Shown: one piece after another, positions 31,487 through 40,338 of the stretch
Layout of the letters: each line of letters begins with the position of its first letter
Position numbering within the stretch: the first letter of the stretch is position 1
Source of the DNA: a virus
Length of the DNA stretch: 64,000 nucleotides
Reading direction: 5' to 3' (one strand)
Virus record (IMG/VR): IMGVR_UViG_3300035034_002090
Span: 45,238 to 109,237 of that record
Program-made: the position numbers and the translations under genes
The notes under the pieces: generated by a model
Database searches by the model: none
The model's input: only the letters and a program-made list of their open reading frames with translations
What the model was told of the DNA's origin: nothing

Positions 31487-33247
31487 ATGGGACGAATTCA
31501 AAACGTTTGGAAGCAGGTAAAGGACTTCTTCCAAAAAGACTCGGAGGACATCCGGCAAATCAACAAGGTCCGCTTCCCCCATATGCTTGACAGCCCTTTT
31601 ATGTCAGATCAAGGGTCGATGTCTGACGCTTATGGGGAACAGGTGAGAATCCATCAGGATCTAATCCATAGGTTCAGAGATTATGAACAAATGGATGATT
31701 ATCCGGAGGTCGCCAGTGCATTTGACATATACGCAGATGAGGCAACTCAGCCGGACTTTATTCGAAAAGCTCAGGTCTGGGTCGAGTCGGACAATGACAA
31801 CGTCAACGCCGACCTAAATTATGTTCTACACCATCAACTAAAGGTTCAAGATTGGGCGTGGGAGGCGACGCGCTATCTGTGCAAGTACGGAAACGACTAC
31901 GAGCGTATATTCGTCAATGAAAACGGAGTGGTAGCTACACAGCCTCTACCGGTTGCGTCGACGAGGCGAGTGCATGATGAGATGGGAGAGCTTGCCGGTT
32001 TTGTTGTTTCTCACCGGTACGCCAACCCGGGTGTGACGACAAGCCAGTTCCGTGGCCTTATCAACCAGAGGGACTCTGGCCATTTCAACAGGGACTTCAG
32101 GGCAACGCGAGGTGCAGGTGACCTCATGGCCTTCGAGAATTGGGAGGTGTCTCACTTTAGGATCGTCGGCAAGAACCGCATGAGCAGGTACGGCTATGGG
32201 GTTGCTGAGAGCGCCAGATGGCCGTTTAAGCGCCTCACCATGATGGAAGACGCGGCCGTGGTTCACAAGCTGACGAGAGCGCCTTCTAGGTATGCATTTT
32301 ACGTGGACACCGGGGAGATGCCGCCACAGCAGGCCATGCAGCAGGTCCGTAAAGTCCGCGACATGTACAAGAAGCAGCGTATCGTCAACCCAAAGACGAA
32401 CAAGCTAGACACTACCTTCAACCCGCTTGCGATTGATGAAGACCTCTTCATCCCGGTTCACAGGGAGCGTGGAGAGCAGGTTCGAGTAGATACGCTTCAG
32501 GGTTCCGGATACCAGTCGATGGAAGATGTCGACTACTTTCGGAAAAAGCTAGGTCGTGCGCTAAAAATCCCAAGTTTCGCTCAGGACGATCAGGCTCAAA
32601 GACAGCCCCTCAGTTTCGAGGACATTCGTTTTGCCTCGGCGATTATGCGCATTCAAGCTGCGATGACCCAAGGTTTCCGAAAGATCTTGGACGTGCACTT
32701 GATTGCGACCGGCAGGAGCCCATCAGATTTCCCCTACAAGGTTATGATGACGGTGCCTTCAGCCATCCTTGAGTTGGCTAGAATTGAGGTAATGAGCGCC
32801 AAGAGTGACTTCATGAGCAGAATGCAGGAGCACGTAAGCGTCCGCTGGATGCTGGTGAATCTGTTTGGCTTCAGTGAGCAAGAGTCCGTCAACTTGATGG
32901 TCATGCGCGAGGAAGAACGTGATATGTCTTCGGCCGCACAGACGGAGAGGGAAGTCCAGCGTGAGAAGCTGATGAATAAGCTAAGGGAATCGAAGAACCT
33001 CAGTGAGGCAGAAATTAAGCGCGTTGAGAAAAGGCTTCAAGCCGAGGACGGCCGCGAGAGACTCAAAGAAATGCACGGATCCAAGGGCGTCTCCGAACAG
33101 GCTTACTTCGCAGGGAGGAACGATCTAGATCCAACGAGAGTAATCGAGGATATGCAGAGGCGAGACCCGGAGCTGTTCAATCGACTTAACCAGCTCAGAC
33201 AAATGCTAGAAGAGATCAGGGCACACAGCGCCTTCAGGAGGGGATGA
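31487..33247 (+). CDS. Portal protein (T4 gp20-like)
   Basis: The 586-aa protein lies directly after TerL and shows gp20-like features. These include QVRIHQDLIHRFRDYEQMDDYPEVASAFDIYADEATQ near the N-terminus (broken here into shorter identities), WEVSHFRI in the core, and the long stem helix region SILELARIEVMSAKSDFM-like around residues 425-450. Twelve copies form the ring through which DNA enters and leaves the head. The C-terminal part is highly charged. Its stop overlaps the following start by a single nucleotide. The call combines position with recognisable family sequence. Confidence 0.87.
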   Translation: MGRIQNVWKQVKDFFQKDSEDIRQINKVRFPHMLDSPFMSDQGSMSDAYGEQVRIHQDLIHRFRDYEQMDDYPEVASAFDIYADEATQPDFIRKAQVWVESDNDNVNADLNYVLHHQLKVQDWAWEATRYLCKYGNDYERIFVNENGVVATQPLPVASTRRVHDEMGELAGFVVSHRYANPGVTTSQFRGLINQRDSGHFNRDFRATRGAGDLMAFENWEVSHFRIVGKNRMSRYGYGVAESARWPFKRLTMMEDAAVVHKLTRAPSRYAFYVDTGEMPPQQAMQQVRKVRDMYKKQRIVNPKTNKLDTTFNPLAIDEDLFIPVHRERGEQVRVDTLQGSGYQSMEDVDYFRKKLGRALKIPSFAQDDQAQRQPLSFEDIRFASAIMRIQAAMTQGFRKILDVHLIATGRSPSDFPYKVMMTVPSAILELARIEVMSAKSDFMSRMQEHVSVRWMLVNLFGFSEQESVNLMVMREEERDMSSAAQTEREVQREKLMNKLRESKNLSEAEIKRVEKRLQAEDGRERLKEMHGSKGVSEQAYFAGRNDLDPTRVIEDMQRRDPELFNRLNQLRQMLEEIRAHSAFRRG

Positions 33248-34083
33248 TGAACAAAGACGAGAAGCACATCATACCAAGCAGGCTCGATAAGCTAATGGAG
33301 GGCCGCCTTGAGGACTTTTTATCGCGTGTTGAAGAAAGCGTATATCTGCAAGGTAATGAGATTGGCTCAGACTTGAGAGTCATTGGGACATTCTTAGATC
33401 ACGCGTTGGTATGTACCGAGGACAATCGCGTGTTTCGCCTCGGTCTAGGCTCTGATGGTGAAGTCGCCTCGGTTCAGGAGCAAGACCAGTCGGTATTATT
33501 TGGTGGGTCGAAAGAGTTTTCGAGAGAGATATTAGAGCGTTTGGAGAGTCTGTCCTCTCAAGTGGACTCTGATCCGGAGGCTCTACGGGAGTACAGCAGG
33601 CTGATCGTCAGTGAAGAGCGACGATGGTTCTTTGACGCTCTCTTGAGCGAGGTTGAGGATCTTATGTCAGAGTACCGCAAGTGGAAGACACTTGCCTCTG
33701 AGGTGAGTCGCTCCATGCTTGCTGAGGCTATGGAGTCCCTTCCTCACGACCCTCACCTTCAAGAGGAACGAGAAGCCATACAAAATGCTTCAGCGTACCG
33801 TGACTGGAAGGCCGTCTTAGAGTCTCTATCAAAAACAGCATATAACTTGATTCCGGAAGATACTTGCGAAATTCTTGAATCTAAGTCGGAGTACGCCGAC
33901 GCTTATTCCGAGTTACGGTCTGATGTGATGCGTGTAGAGCAAGTCCTTTCTTCGGTTAGTCGTTTCGCTCGATTCGCACCATCAGATCAACTTAGTCTAT
34001 TAAGCGAGCGAACACGTAATGCGCTCACAGAAATTTCCAGAGCGCGTGTGGCGATAGGAGTCAACACCCATGAGTCAAGATAA
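33247..34083 (+). CDS. Unrecognised 278-aa protein after the portal
   Basis: The ATG at 33247 has AGGAGG five nt upstream; the ATG at 33244 is too close to it. The N-terminal third has a beta-rich piece (GTFLDHALVCTEDNRVFRLGLG) and the rest is long, charged and helical (LERLESLSSQVDSDPEALREY). It lies between portal and the acidic/basic protein, a position often held by prohead core or chaperone-like proteins. No family is recognised. Confidence 0.65.
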   Translation: MNKDEKHIIPSRLDKLMEGRLEDFLSRVEESVYLQGNEIGSDLRVIGTFLDHALVCTEDNRVFRLGLGSDGEVASVQEQDQSVLFGGSKEFSREILERLESLSSQVDSDPEALREYSRLIVSEERRWFFDALLSEVEDLMSEYRKWKTLASEVSRSMLAEAMESLPHDPHLQEEREAIQNASAYRDWKAVLESLSKTAYNLIPEDTCEILESKSEYADAYSELRSDVMRVEQVLSSVSRFARFAPSDQLSLLSERTRNALTEISRARVAIGVNTHESR

Positions 34084-35233
34084 TCTGAAAGAGCAGATCG
34101 GCATTACCTTCGGTGATCTGTTGAATAACAGTCTGGCTATCAATAGCCATCTCAGCAAGATCAAAGAATCCGAGGACAAGTCGAAAGGCAAGTCCAAAAA
34201 GGATGAAAAGGATGAAGAGGAAGGCGAAGAGCAGCAGGAGGCCATTGCCGCTGTAGCCAAACCTCTTAAACCTGTCTCTGATCCCCCTGCGTCTAAGACC
34301 GTAGGAACCAAGGGTCAGGAAGGCTCTCCCGGTGGTCACGAGGGTCAGTACGACAGCGAGGACGGCGAGGAAGGCGATGTTGATCACCCGGAGCAGTACG
34401 GAGACTACGAAGGTCTAGATACTCCAGATCCGGACAATCCATCCTATGAAAGCCGCACTGCTATCGATGACTACATTGATTTGTGGCATGAAAGCAAGGA
34501 CGAGGAAGAGGAAGAGGAAGACGACGATGATGATGACGATGATGATGACGACGAGGTAGAAGAGTCGTTTGATTACGGCTTTGACGATGACCTTGTCGAA
34601 GACACTTTCGAAATCAGCATTCAGGAAGCCTACAGTTTTCTGGCTGAGTGCTATGACCTCGGCATCATCGATGATGACCCCGACTTCTTGGATGAAGATG
34701 AGATCCTAGAAGCCACAAAGACAGTTCGAAGAGTGGTCGGCGGATCTGTCAAAAAGGTCAAACAGAAAAAGTACACCGCCAAGCAGAAGCGAAAAGCGCG
34801 TACCAGATACAAGAAGAATAAGAGCAAGATCAAGCGCCAACGCAAGAAGCGGAACAAGAAGTCCTCGACTAAGCGACGAAAGAAGAAGCTCAGCCGAAAG
34901 GAGTCGCGTCGTGTCGTCCGAAGAAAGGATGACGTATTGGCTGAAGGTGACGACCTAGAAGAGTCTCGATTCGACTCTCGACCTCGAAGTGAGATCACCA
35001 CGGTGAAACCGCTTGGTCGCTCTATCGAGGACCTCCGATCCAGCTCGCGAGTTGCCTCTAAGGCAATCCGCATGTCAGAGGACCGGGTTGTATCTGAAAG
35101 CCTTCGCACCTTTGTCGATCATTGTCGAGATCTTATCGATGAGGCTAATGAGGGAAACTTGGACGAGGCGACGTTGGATCGCCTCTCCAATCAGGCCCTG
35201 TCCATCGCCATGGATGCGACATCGAATCTGTAG
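34070..35233 (+). CDS. Charged block protein (acidic middle, very basic segment), likely head-associated
   Basis: The 387-aa protein has three zones. The N-terminal 50 residues are mixed. Residues about 50-185 are strongly acidic, including a run of 12 Asp near 150-160. Residues about 222-290 are almost wholly Lys/Arg (KKYTAKQKRKARTRYKKNKS and so on). A final helical segment (LRTFVDHCRDLIDEANEG, then RLSNQALSIAMDATSNL) precedes the stop. Such charge blocks suit a prohead core or internal head protein that contacts DNA. The end looks cut short, because a basic frame without a start codon continues directly after it in the -1 frame. AGGAG precedes the ATG at a spacing of 8. Confidence 0.7.
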   Translation: MSQDNLKEQIGITFGDLLNNSLAINSHLSKIKESEDKSKGKSKKDEKDEEEGEEQQEAIAAVAKPLKPVSDPPASKTVGTKGQEGSPGGHEGQYDSEDGEEGDVDHPEQYGDYEGLDTPDPDNPSYESRTAIDDYIDLWHESKDEEEEEEDDDDDDDDDDDEVEESFDYGFDDDLVEDTFEISIQEAYSFLAECYDLGIIDDDPDFLDEDEILEATKTVRRVVGGSVKKVKQKKYTAKQKRKARTRYKKNKSKIKRQRKKRNKKSSTKRRKKKLSRKESRRVVRRKDDVLAEGDDLEESRFDSRPRSEITTVKPLGRSIEDLRSSSRVASKAIRMSEDRVVSESLRTFVDHCRDLIDEANEGNLDEATLDRLSNQALSIAMDATSNL

Positions 35234-35517
35234 TCGAGCGCATAACCCGGTTTGTCGAAGAGGCCAAAAAGAAGCGAAAAAAAGAGCCTAAGACAGACCG
35301 GGACCGTGAGGATGAAAAAGAGAAAGGCGGTGGGAAGCGAAAGCGACGCACTGCCTACTCTTCCGGCCGGAGAGAAAAGCTGGGCTTCCGAACGAAACGA
35401 CCTTCAGTCCGTAACAAGGTAAAGAAAGCCCTTGGGACCGGCAACAAGAAGAAGACTAGGAAGAGAGTCATCTCTGGCACGCCGCACGCATCGAATCACC
35501 GATGGCGTAAACACTAG
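35221..35517 (+). pseudogene. Start-less basic reading frame, probable continuation of the preceding gene in the -1 frame
   Basis: The frame is open from 35152 to TAG at 35515 and has no ATG, GTG or TTG in front. From 35221 it reads IESVVERITRFVEEAKKKRK, then KEPKTDRDREDEKEKGGGKR, and ends SNHRWRKH: clearly gene-like, 98 residues and very basic. The preceding gene stops at 35233 in the other frame after a helix ending LSIAMDATSNL. Joining them near 35205-35231 gives a continuous helix. No slippery heptamer is visible, so the simplest reading is a one-base deletion (mutation or sequencing error) or an unusual recoding event. The frame fills the first 280 nt of the 460-nt gap before the protease-scaffold gene. 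Confidence 0.55.
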
Positions 35518-35542
35518 AAACAACTGATCGCTTAATACCTTT

Positions 35543-35574
35543 GAAGAGGGGCCATCCGGCCCCTCTTCCTTTTT
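35543..35574 (+). terminator. Strong intrinsic terminator before the protease-scaffold gene
   Basis: An 11-bp perfect stem (GAAGAGGGGCC with GGCCCCTCTTC) closes a 4-nt loop and is followed directly by CTTTTTA. It ends the packaging/portal transcript. A conserved 13-bp element begins just 9 nt further on, which suggests that a separate promoter restarts transcription. Confidence 0.92.
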
Positions 35575-35583
35575 ACCCTCCTA

Positions 35584-35596
35584 AAAGTTGTTTCAG
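35584..35596 (+). promoter_or_regulatory. Repeated element, copy 1 (99 nt before the protease-scaffold start)
   Basis: AAAGTTGTTTCAG at this site is identical to 13 bases at 47243-47255. The two copies are followed by similar TTCCGACCC and TCCGAGACCC. From the last base of the element to the first base of the start codon is 99 nt in both places. It follows an intrinsic terminator, as a late promoter or activator site would. No ordinary -10 box is clear at a fixed distance, so a phage-specific factor is possible. Confidence 0.5.
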
Positions 35597-35694
35597 AGTT
35601 CCGACCCGTGTTTCCTCGATGAGTATCGCCCTGTGAAGTGGGCGTGAGTTTGCACTTTCGAGTCGACTACGTTTGACCGACACGGGAAGGTCCT

Positions 35695-37761
35695 ATGTCC
35701 CACAGAAAAGTTTTACATGACGGCTTCGCTCCGCTGAAGCTGAAAATTCAAGAGAGTACAGGCGACCGCCTGATCGCAACCGGCGAATTTGGCCGATGCG
35801 GAGACCCCACTGCTAACGGCAGGGTCTATCCGCGTAACCTGATGGAGCGTGAAGTCAAGCGCCTGTCGAACAAGCTCGAAGGCAGAGCGCTTTATGGGGA
35901 GCTGGACCATCCTGATGATGGCAAAACCCTCTTAAAACGAGTCAGCCACATTATCACGGGCCTAACCATCGAAAATGATGGTCGAGTTATTGGCACCCTA
36001 GAGGTCCTTGAGGATACCGAGAACGGACGACAGCTCAAAGGCTTGGTTGAGTCAGGAGTTGCCCTTGGTGTTAGCTCCAGAGGCTTGGGGTCCGTTAAGA
36101 AAATGAACGGCAAATCTGTGGTTCAAGAGGACTTTCGTCTTCTTACCTACGATGTCGTTGCCGATCCCGCCGTTGCAACAGCACAGCCAGATTACACCCG
36201 AGAAGAAGAAGAGTACGGCGACGAGGGAGAGGTCGTCCTTGCTGCCGAGTCAGATGACGCGGCCAGTAAAGAAGACGCTTCTTCAGAAGCTACCAGCGAG
36301 GATACCAAAATGGATCTTGATACTTTCAAGGCAGATAATCCTGAGATCGTATCTCAGCTCGAAGAGGACTTCCGAAGTAAAGCTGAGAGCCAAGAGGAAC
36401 CCGCTTCCACGGACAGCTTGTCAGAGCGCTTCCAGAAGGAGCTTCAGTCAGCAAGAGAAGAGATTGAGGCAAGATTTGCGGATGGCCTCGAACAGGCTAT
36501 CGCTGAGGCCCGAGAGGAAGAGCGCAATAAGCTAGCCAAGAAGGTTTCGGAGTCATCTGGCGAGGCTTCTGTCGAGAAGATTAAGGCGATTGCCGCTGAT
36601 CTGGTTACTCCAGACCAAATCTCGGAGAGCCACAAAAAGGAGCTTGGTGCTCTACAGAAGAGTATCTCCGAGCTTAGGTCTGAGACTGAATCAAAGGATC
36701 TTTACATCGAAGAGCTTCAGGATTCCCTTCTGGAGAGTGGGATGGCTTATGCGCTTCTCACACACATGCCACATATCTCTGAAGAGCATCAAGAGCACTT
36801 TGTCGAAATGGTAGGGGACCTATCCACCTACAATACTGTCGAAAGTCTTGAGAAGCGGGCTGATGCTGTCGCCGAGGAATTTAGGCGTACGGGACGATAC
36901 CTCGATAGTTCCGCATCTCTCTCTAAGAAGTTGGACGAAGCTCAGGCGAGGGTTGAAGAGGCTGAGGGCACGCAGGAAAGCCTACAACTTAGGCTTGAGG
37001 AATATGAAAGCGTTCTTCTGGATGCTCAGGATGAAATTACCTCCCTTAGAGAGTCCAATGAAGCCGCAGAATTGGAGCTAGAGTCTCTGGCCGAGGCCCT
37101 CGAAGAATCTGAGGACGAACTAATCGCTGAACGTGCAGAAGTAGATGAGCTTTATGAGCTTCTCGCGGAAGCTGATGAAGAGGTCGAAGAGTATGTCGAC
37201 ATGCTCGACGAAGCCAAAGAGGCCATTGCCCAGAGGGAGGTACTCATCGAGCAGCGTGACGACCTAATCATAAAGCAAAGAGACGCCATTAATGAGAGCG
37301 AGAAGATCGTATCCGATCTTCAGGTCCGCCTCGAAGAGACTGAGCTTGATAAATATAGGGTGGAGAGCGCCATCGGGGCACGCAATCCCAATGAGACAAT
37401 CCGACAGCTCAAAGAAGCGAATTCCTTCGAAGAGGTAGACAATCTTTTGGAAGGCCGCCGCAGCAACCGAACAGCTAAGCCAGCCCCGGTAGGATCCACA
37501 AGCAACACAGGCGCGGATCCTATTATGGAGGAAAACGTCCGAGACAGCATCATGAGTGTCGTCGAGGGTGAATTCCCTAAGGTCTCTGGGATTATCAAAA
37601 ATGGCTCCGAGGCGGGATTGATCTCAGAAAATGAAAAAAAATTGGAATCTGAAAATTCAAGACCAAACAATGGTCTTCGAAGCAACGGGACAGCTAGCCA
37701 AAAAGCCAGCATCCCGGGAATAGACCCCGCTACGATGAACCGAATTCTGAGCGGAAGTTAA
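35695..37761 (+). CDS. Prohead protease fused to scaffold protein
   Basis: Residues 1-180 match the prohead serine protease type of T4 gp21. ANGRVYPRNLM (40-50) is the family motif, GELDHP carries the likely catalytic H72, and VSSRGLGSV carries the serine (S127 or S128). The remaining 500 residues are acidic, low in hydrophobics and almost entirely coiled coil (for example EELQDSLLESGMAYALLTH), typical of an internal scaffold. The fusion would deliver the protease inside the prohead core, where it degrades the scaffold before DNA entry. Residues about 336-400 contain a helical motif shared with two neck-region proteins. The conserved 13-bp element lies 99 nt upstream; AAGG precedes the ATG. 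Confidence 0.87.
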   Translation: MSHRKVLHDGFAPLKLKIQESTGDRLIATGEFGRCGDPTANGRVYPRNLMEREVKRLSNKLEGRALYGELDHPDDGKTLLKRVSHIITGLTIENDGRVIGTLEVLEDTENGRQLKGLVESGVALGVSSRGLGSVKKMNGKSVVQEDFRLLTYDVVADPAVATAQPDYTREEEEYGDEGEVVLAAESDDAASKEDASSEATSEDTKMDLDTFKADNPEIVSQLEEDFRSKAESQEEPASTDSLSERFQKELQSAREEIEARFADGLEQAIAEAREEERNKLAKKVSESSGEASVEKIKAIAADLVTPDQISESHKKELGALQKSISELRSETESKDLYIEELQDSLLESGMAYALLTHMPHISEEHQEHFVEMVGDLSTYNTVESLEKRADAVAEEFRRTGRYLDSSASLSKKLDEAQARVEEAEGTQESLQLRLEEYESVLLDAQDEITSLRESNEAAELELESLAEALEESEDELIAERAEVDELYELLAEADEEVEEYVDMLDEAKEAIAQREVLIEQRDDLIIKQRDAINESEKIVSDLQVRLEETELDKYRVESAIGARNPNETIRQLKEANSFEEVDNLLEGRRSNRTAKPAPVGSTSNTGADPIMEENVRDSIMSVVEGEFPKVSGIIKNGSEAGLISENEKKLESENSRPNNGLRSNGTASQKASIPGIDPATMNRILSGS

Positions 37762-37810
37762 ACAACCGATAATGCTCCGTAGGGAGCTTGTCATAGATGG
37801 GAGCAAGACC

Positions 37811-39328
37811 ATGACGTACGAGGCTCGCAGCATGGAGATCCAAGAGGGACAGAACATTCACAACCGAAAGTTTGTGGATAGTCTGGAAGAGAAATGGGAT
37901 CCATATCTTCAGCATATTGATAAGTCGCCGAACCCGTTCGACTATCGTCGAAAAACCACCGCGATGGTGCTGGAAAACACCGTCAAGGAAATGCCGCGTC
38001 AACTCAGGCGCGACTCGATGCTTCAGGAGGCTGACGCCGCGTCGACTACGACCGGCGGAGTTGCCGACTACGCAAGCACGATTTTTCCTGTTCTCATGAG
38101 GGTCTTCCCGAACCTGATCGCACATGAGCTGGTCTCCATCCAGCCAATGGGCGGACCTGTAGGAGCGGTCTTTTACATGGAGTACAAGCATGGCACCAAC
38201 AAGGGTGCCACGACTAAGGGCTCCAACCTGATCGAGAACTTCGACGAGAACTACACCTCGTCTGAAGTCACCAACGAGCACATCGCGACCGGTAACGGCT
38301 CCGACTATGGTGGCGCTGGTTCTGCAATGACGGCTTCGCTGTCGTTCGCTCCCGTGTTTCCGCTGAACGCCGGACTTTCTTCTCCGGAATTCAAGGTTGT
38401 CATTCAGGAAGTTGACGCTTCCGGCAACGTGCAGCAGGAAGCTGTCGACGATGGGTCTGGTGGATTCACTGGAAACATCAGCTCTGGTTCAATCGACTAC
38501 GATACCGGTGCTATCACGAACTTTGTGTTCACGGCCGCGCCGTCGAACACCAACAAGATCGTTGCTTCGTACTTCTACGACATGGAGTCCAACTCCAACG
38601 TCCCGAAGGTCTCGCTCGACGTCTCCGTCAATGAGATCAAGGCGAAGTCTCGCAAGCTCAACGTCATCTGGAGTTCTGAGGCTGCTGACGACCTTCGCGC
38701 CCTGCACGGCATCGAAGGTGAAGCTCAGCTTCTCGCAGGTGTCTCGAACGAGATTGGTCTCGAAATCGATCGTGAGATCCTCAAGGACCTCCGACAGAAC
38801 GCCGACACCACTGACACGTTCGACCTCTCGACGCCGCCGACCGGTGTTGCGCAGATCGACTTCCTTCGTGAGCTGATCACCAAGATTCACCAGACTAGCT
38901 CCAAGATTCACAAGAAGTCGAAGCGTGCACAGGCGAACTGGATCGTCACTAGCCCGGAAGTCTCGGCGCTGCTGAACCAGTTCCAAGGCCACAGCGACTA
39001 CACCATGCTTGGATCGGCTCCTGACCGCTCACCCAGCTACGGTGAGATGACCTCCGATTACGGAATCTATCAGGTTGGACTACTGATGGGCCGCATGAAG
39101 GTCTACGTGGATCCTTTCTTCCAGAGCGATGAGCTTCTTCTGGGAATCAAGGGGAAAAACTACCTTGATGCAGGTATGGTATACTCTCCATATGTGCCGC
39201 TTCAGATGACTCAGACCTTCCTCGACCCCGAGGACCAGACCTACAAGAAGGGTCTTCGCACTAGGTACGCGAAGAAGCTTCTTCGTCCGTCGCACTACGG
39301 TCGAATCAAGGTGCTCGGTCTAGCGTAA
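37811..39328 (+). CDS. Major capsid protein (T4 gp23-like)
   Basis: The ATG at 37811 has GGGAG upstream; the ATG at 37772 lacks one. The protein shows the gp23-type layout: an N-terminal region to be cleaved, YASTIFPVLMRVFPNLIAHEL, then SIQPMGGPVGAVFYMEYKHG, and a C-terminal QVGLLMGRMKVYVDP with SPYVPLQMTQ. Between residues about 155 and 265 there is an inserted beta-rich domain with GSIDYDTGAIT and VASYFYD, of the same type as the repeats in the tail sheath. The protein forms the hexamers of the head. At 505 aa it is close to gp23 (521). A strong terminator follows, as expected for an abundant message. Confidence 0.9.
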   Translation: MTYEARSMEIQEGQNIHNRKFVDSLEEKWDPYLQHIDKSPNPFDYRRKTTAMVLENTVKEMPRQLRRDSMLQEADAASTTTGGVADYASTIFPVLMRVFPNLIAHELVSIQPMGGPVGAVFYMEYKHGTNKGATTKGSNLIENFDENYTSSEVTNEHIATGNGSDYGGAGSAMTASLSFAPVFPLNAGLSSPEFKVVIQEVDASGNVQQEAVDDGSGGFTGNISSGSIDYDTGAITNFVFTAAPSNTNKIVASYFYDMESNSNVPKVSLDVSVNEIKAKSRKLNVIWSSEAADDLRALHGIEGEAQLLAGVSNEIGLEIDREILKDLRQNADTTDTFDLSTPPTGVAQIDFLRELITKIHQTSSKIHKKSKRAQANWIVTSPEVSALLNQFQGHSDYTMLGSAPDRSPSYGEMTSDYGIYQVGLLMGRMKVYVDPFFQSDELLLGIKGKNYLDAGMVYSPYVPLQMTQTFLDPEDQTYKKGLRTRYAKKLLRPSHYGRIKVLGLA

Positions 39329-39356
39329 GCAGTATGGCCATAGGCCAACCGAATTA

Positions 39357-39397
39357 AGAGGGAGGCGCGTGGGGGTTCTCACGTCCTCCCTCTTTTT
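39357..39397 (+). terminator. Intrinsic terminator after the capsid gene
   Basis: AGAGGGAGG pairs with CCTCCCTCT, and CGTG pairs with CACG after a small internal mismatch. The right arm runs into TTTTTCTTT. It lies 28 nt after the capsid stop and before the next ribosome binding site (AAAGGAG). Confidence 0.9.
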
Positions 39398-39425
39398 CTT
39401 TCACTAGGACCAAAGGAGATGTATC

Positions 39426-39986
39426 ATGGCTGACAAGATGAAGCGTTTCAAACTGAAAAACGAATTCCTCAATGGTGGCGAAGTGTGGCTTGGCGGCCAC
39501 CGAGCCGGTGAACCAGAAAGGGTATGCCTAACCAAAGCGGCCCCTTATGTCGACGGTGATGAGTACGGCATTTATGAGGGCACTGTCCTTCGAGAGGTTC
39601 CACCAGTACCCTCGGTAGAGGAAAAGTCTAGCGGGCTCGCAGCTCTGAAGGCTAAGAAGGATTCAGGAGAGCCCCTAAAGGCCACTGAGGTCGTTGAAGA
39701 GGCTGAGCCCGAGTCTGATGTCCTCGAAGATGACATGGAGATGTCTGAGGCTCCTGAACCGCCCGAGCCGGAAGATCTCACACTAGACTCTGATACCGAA
39801 GAGGAAGGTGATTCCGTCAAACTTCCCAGCGCTAAGGAACTGGAAGAGATGACACGATCCGAGCTTGAGAGGTTAGCCCTTCAGCTTGGAGTTCTCGATG
39901 ACATCGACGGCACGGGCAGCGGTCAGTATAAGACTGTCCCTGATTTCCGAGACTACCTCACTGATTTGCTAGAAGAAGACGAGTAA
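39426..39986 (+). CDS. Acidic 186-aa head-associated protein, unrecognised
   Basis: The ordered N-terminus (MKRFKLKNEFLNGGEVWLGGHRAG broken by AAPYVDGDEYGIYEG) leads into a long acidic linker. The C-terminal part LPSAKELEEMTRSELERLALQLGVLDDID resembles a short HeH/SAP-like helix-extended-loop-helix, a DNA-contacting fold known from Rho and some phage proteins. It lies directly after the capsid gene and its terminator. The role could be in head completion or decoration; this is inference from position. AAAGGAG precedes the ATG. Confidence 0.65.
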   Translation: MADKMKRFKLKNEFLNGGEVWLGGHRAGEPERVCLTKAAPYVDGDEYGIYEGTVLREVPPVPSVEEKSSGLAALKAKKDSGEPLKATEVVEEAEPESDVLEDDMEMSEAPEPPEPEDLTLDSDTEEEGDSVKLPSAKELEEMTRSELERLALQLGVLDDIDGTGSGQYKTVPDFRDYLTDLLEEDE

Positions 39987-40008
39987 TAAACCCACTAAAG
40001 GAGCACTG

Positions 40009-40317
40009 ATGGACACGCACTCTGCTTACGATGTAGTGAATGCCCTATTCGAGTTCGCGGGAGCTATTATTTTATGGCTCAACGTTCGAAGGCTGCACTT
40101 GGATAAGCAGGTAAAGGGCGTGTCCGTCGTGCCCTTTATTTTTTACGCCGCATGGGGCATGTGGAATCCCTTTTATTACAACAGTCTTGGTCAGTGGTTT
40201 TCCTGCATTGCTGGGATTGGCGTTCTCACTGCCAACCTTGCATGGCTAGCGCTGTTTTTTCGATACAAACTATATCCAGTTGAGGCTGACGAACCAGCCG
40301 AGAATGGGCCTTCTTGA
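40009..40317 (+). CDS. Small membrane protein with about three transmembrane helices
   Basis: Hydrophobic segments lie at residues about 12-26 (FEFAGAIILWLNVRR), 40-58 (SVVPFIFYAAWGMWNPFYY) and 66-87 (SCIAGIGVLTANLAWLALFF), with a short polar tail. Proteins of this size and pattern occur in many phage genomes without known function. They resemble half a SemiSWEET/PQ-loop unit or a class I holin by helix number only. AAAGGAG precedes the ATG. Its place among neck genes, away from the endolysin, argues against a simple lysis cassette, but a holin role cannot be excluded. Confidence 0.75.
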   Translation: MDTHSAYDVVNALFEFAGAIILWLNVRRLHLDKQVKGVSVVPFIFYAAWGMWNPFYYNSLGQWFSCIAGIGVLTANLAWLALFFRYKLYPVEADEPAENGPS

Positions 40318-40338
40318 AACATCACGGGGTAGCCTGCC

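Noticed and set aside
34510-34560. GAC/GAT repeat as a microsatellite
   Set aside because: It is in frame and encodes a run of Asp within an acidic protein zone. The codons are mixed, so it is a protein feature and not a simple DNA repeat.
35277-35283. Run of seven A as a possible frameshift site joining the start-less frame to the upstream gene
   Set aside because: It lies after the stop codon of the upstream gene (35233), so ribosomes from that gene would not reach it. It cannot explain the start-less frame.
38489-38992. Leftward open frame opposite the capsid gene
   Set aside because: The frame is antisense to the capsid protein, has no start signal and consists of low-complexity Val/Arg/Asp patterns that mirror the codon bias of the capsid gene.
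40009-40317. Firm holin assignment for the three-helix membrane protein
   Set aside because: Helix number alone is not diagnostic, and the gene lies among neck genes far from the endolysin.
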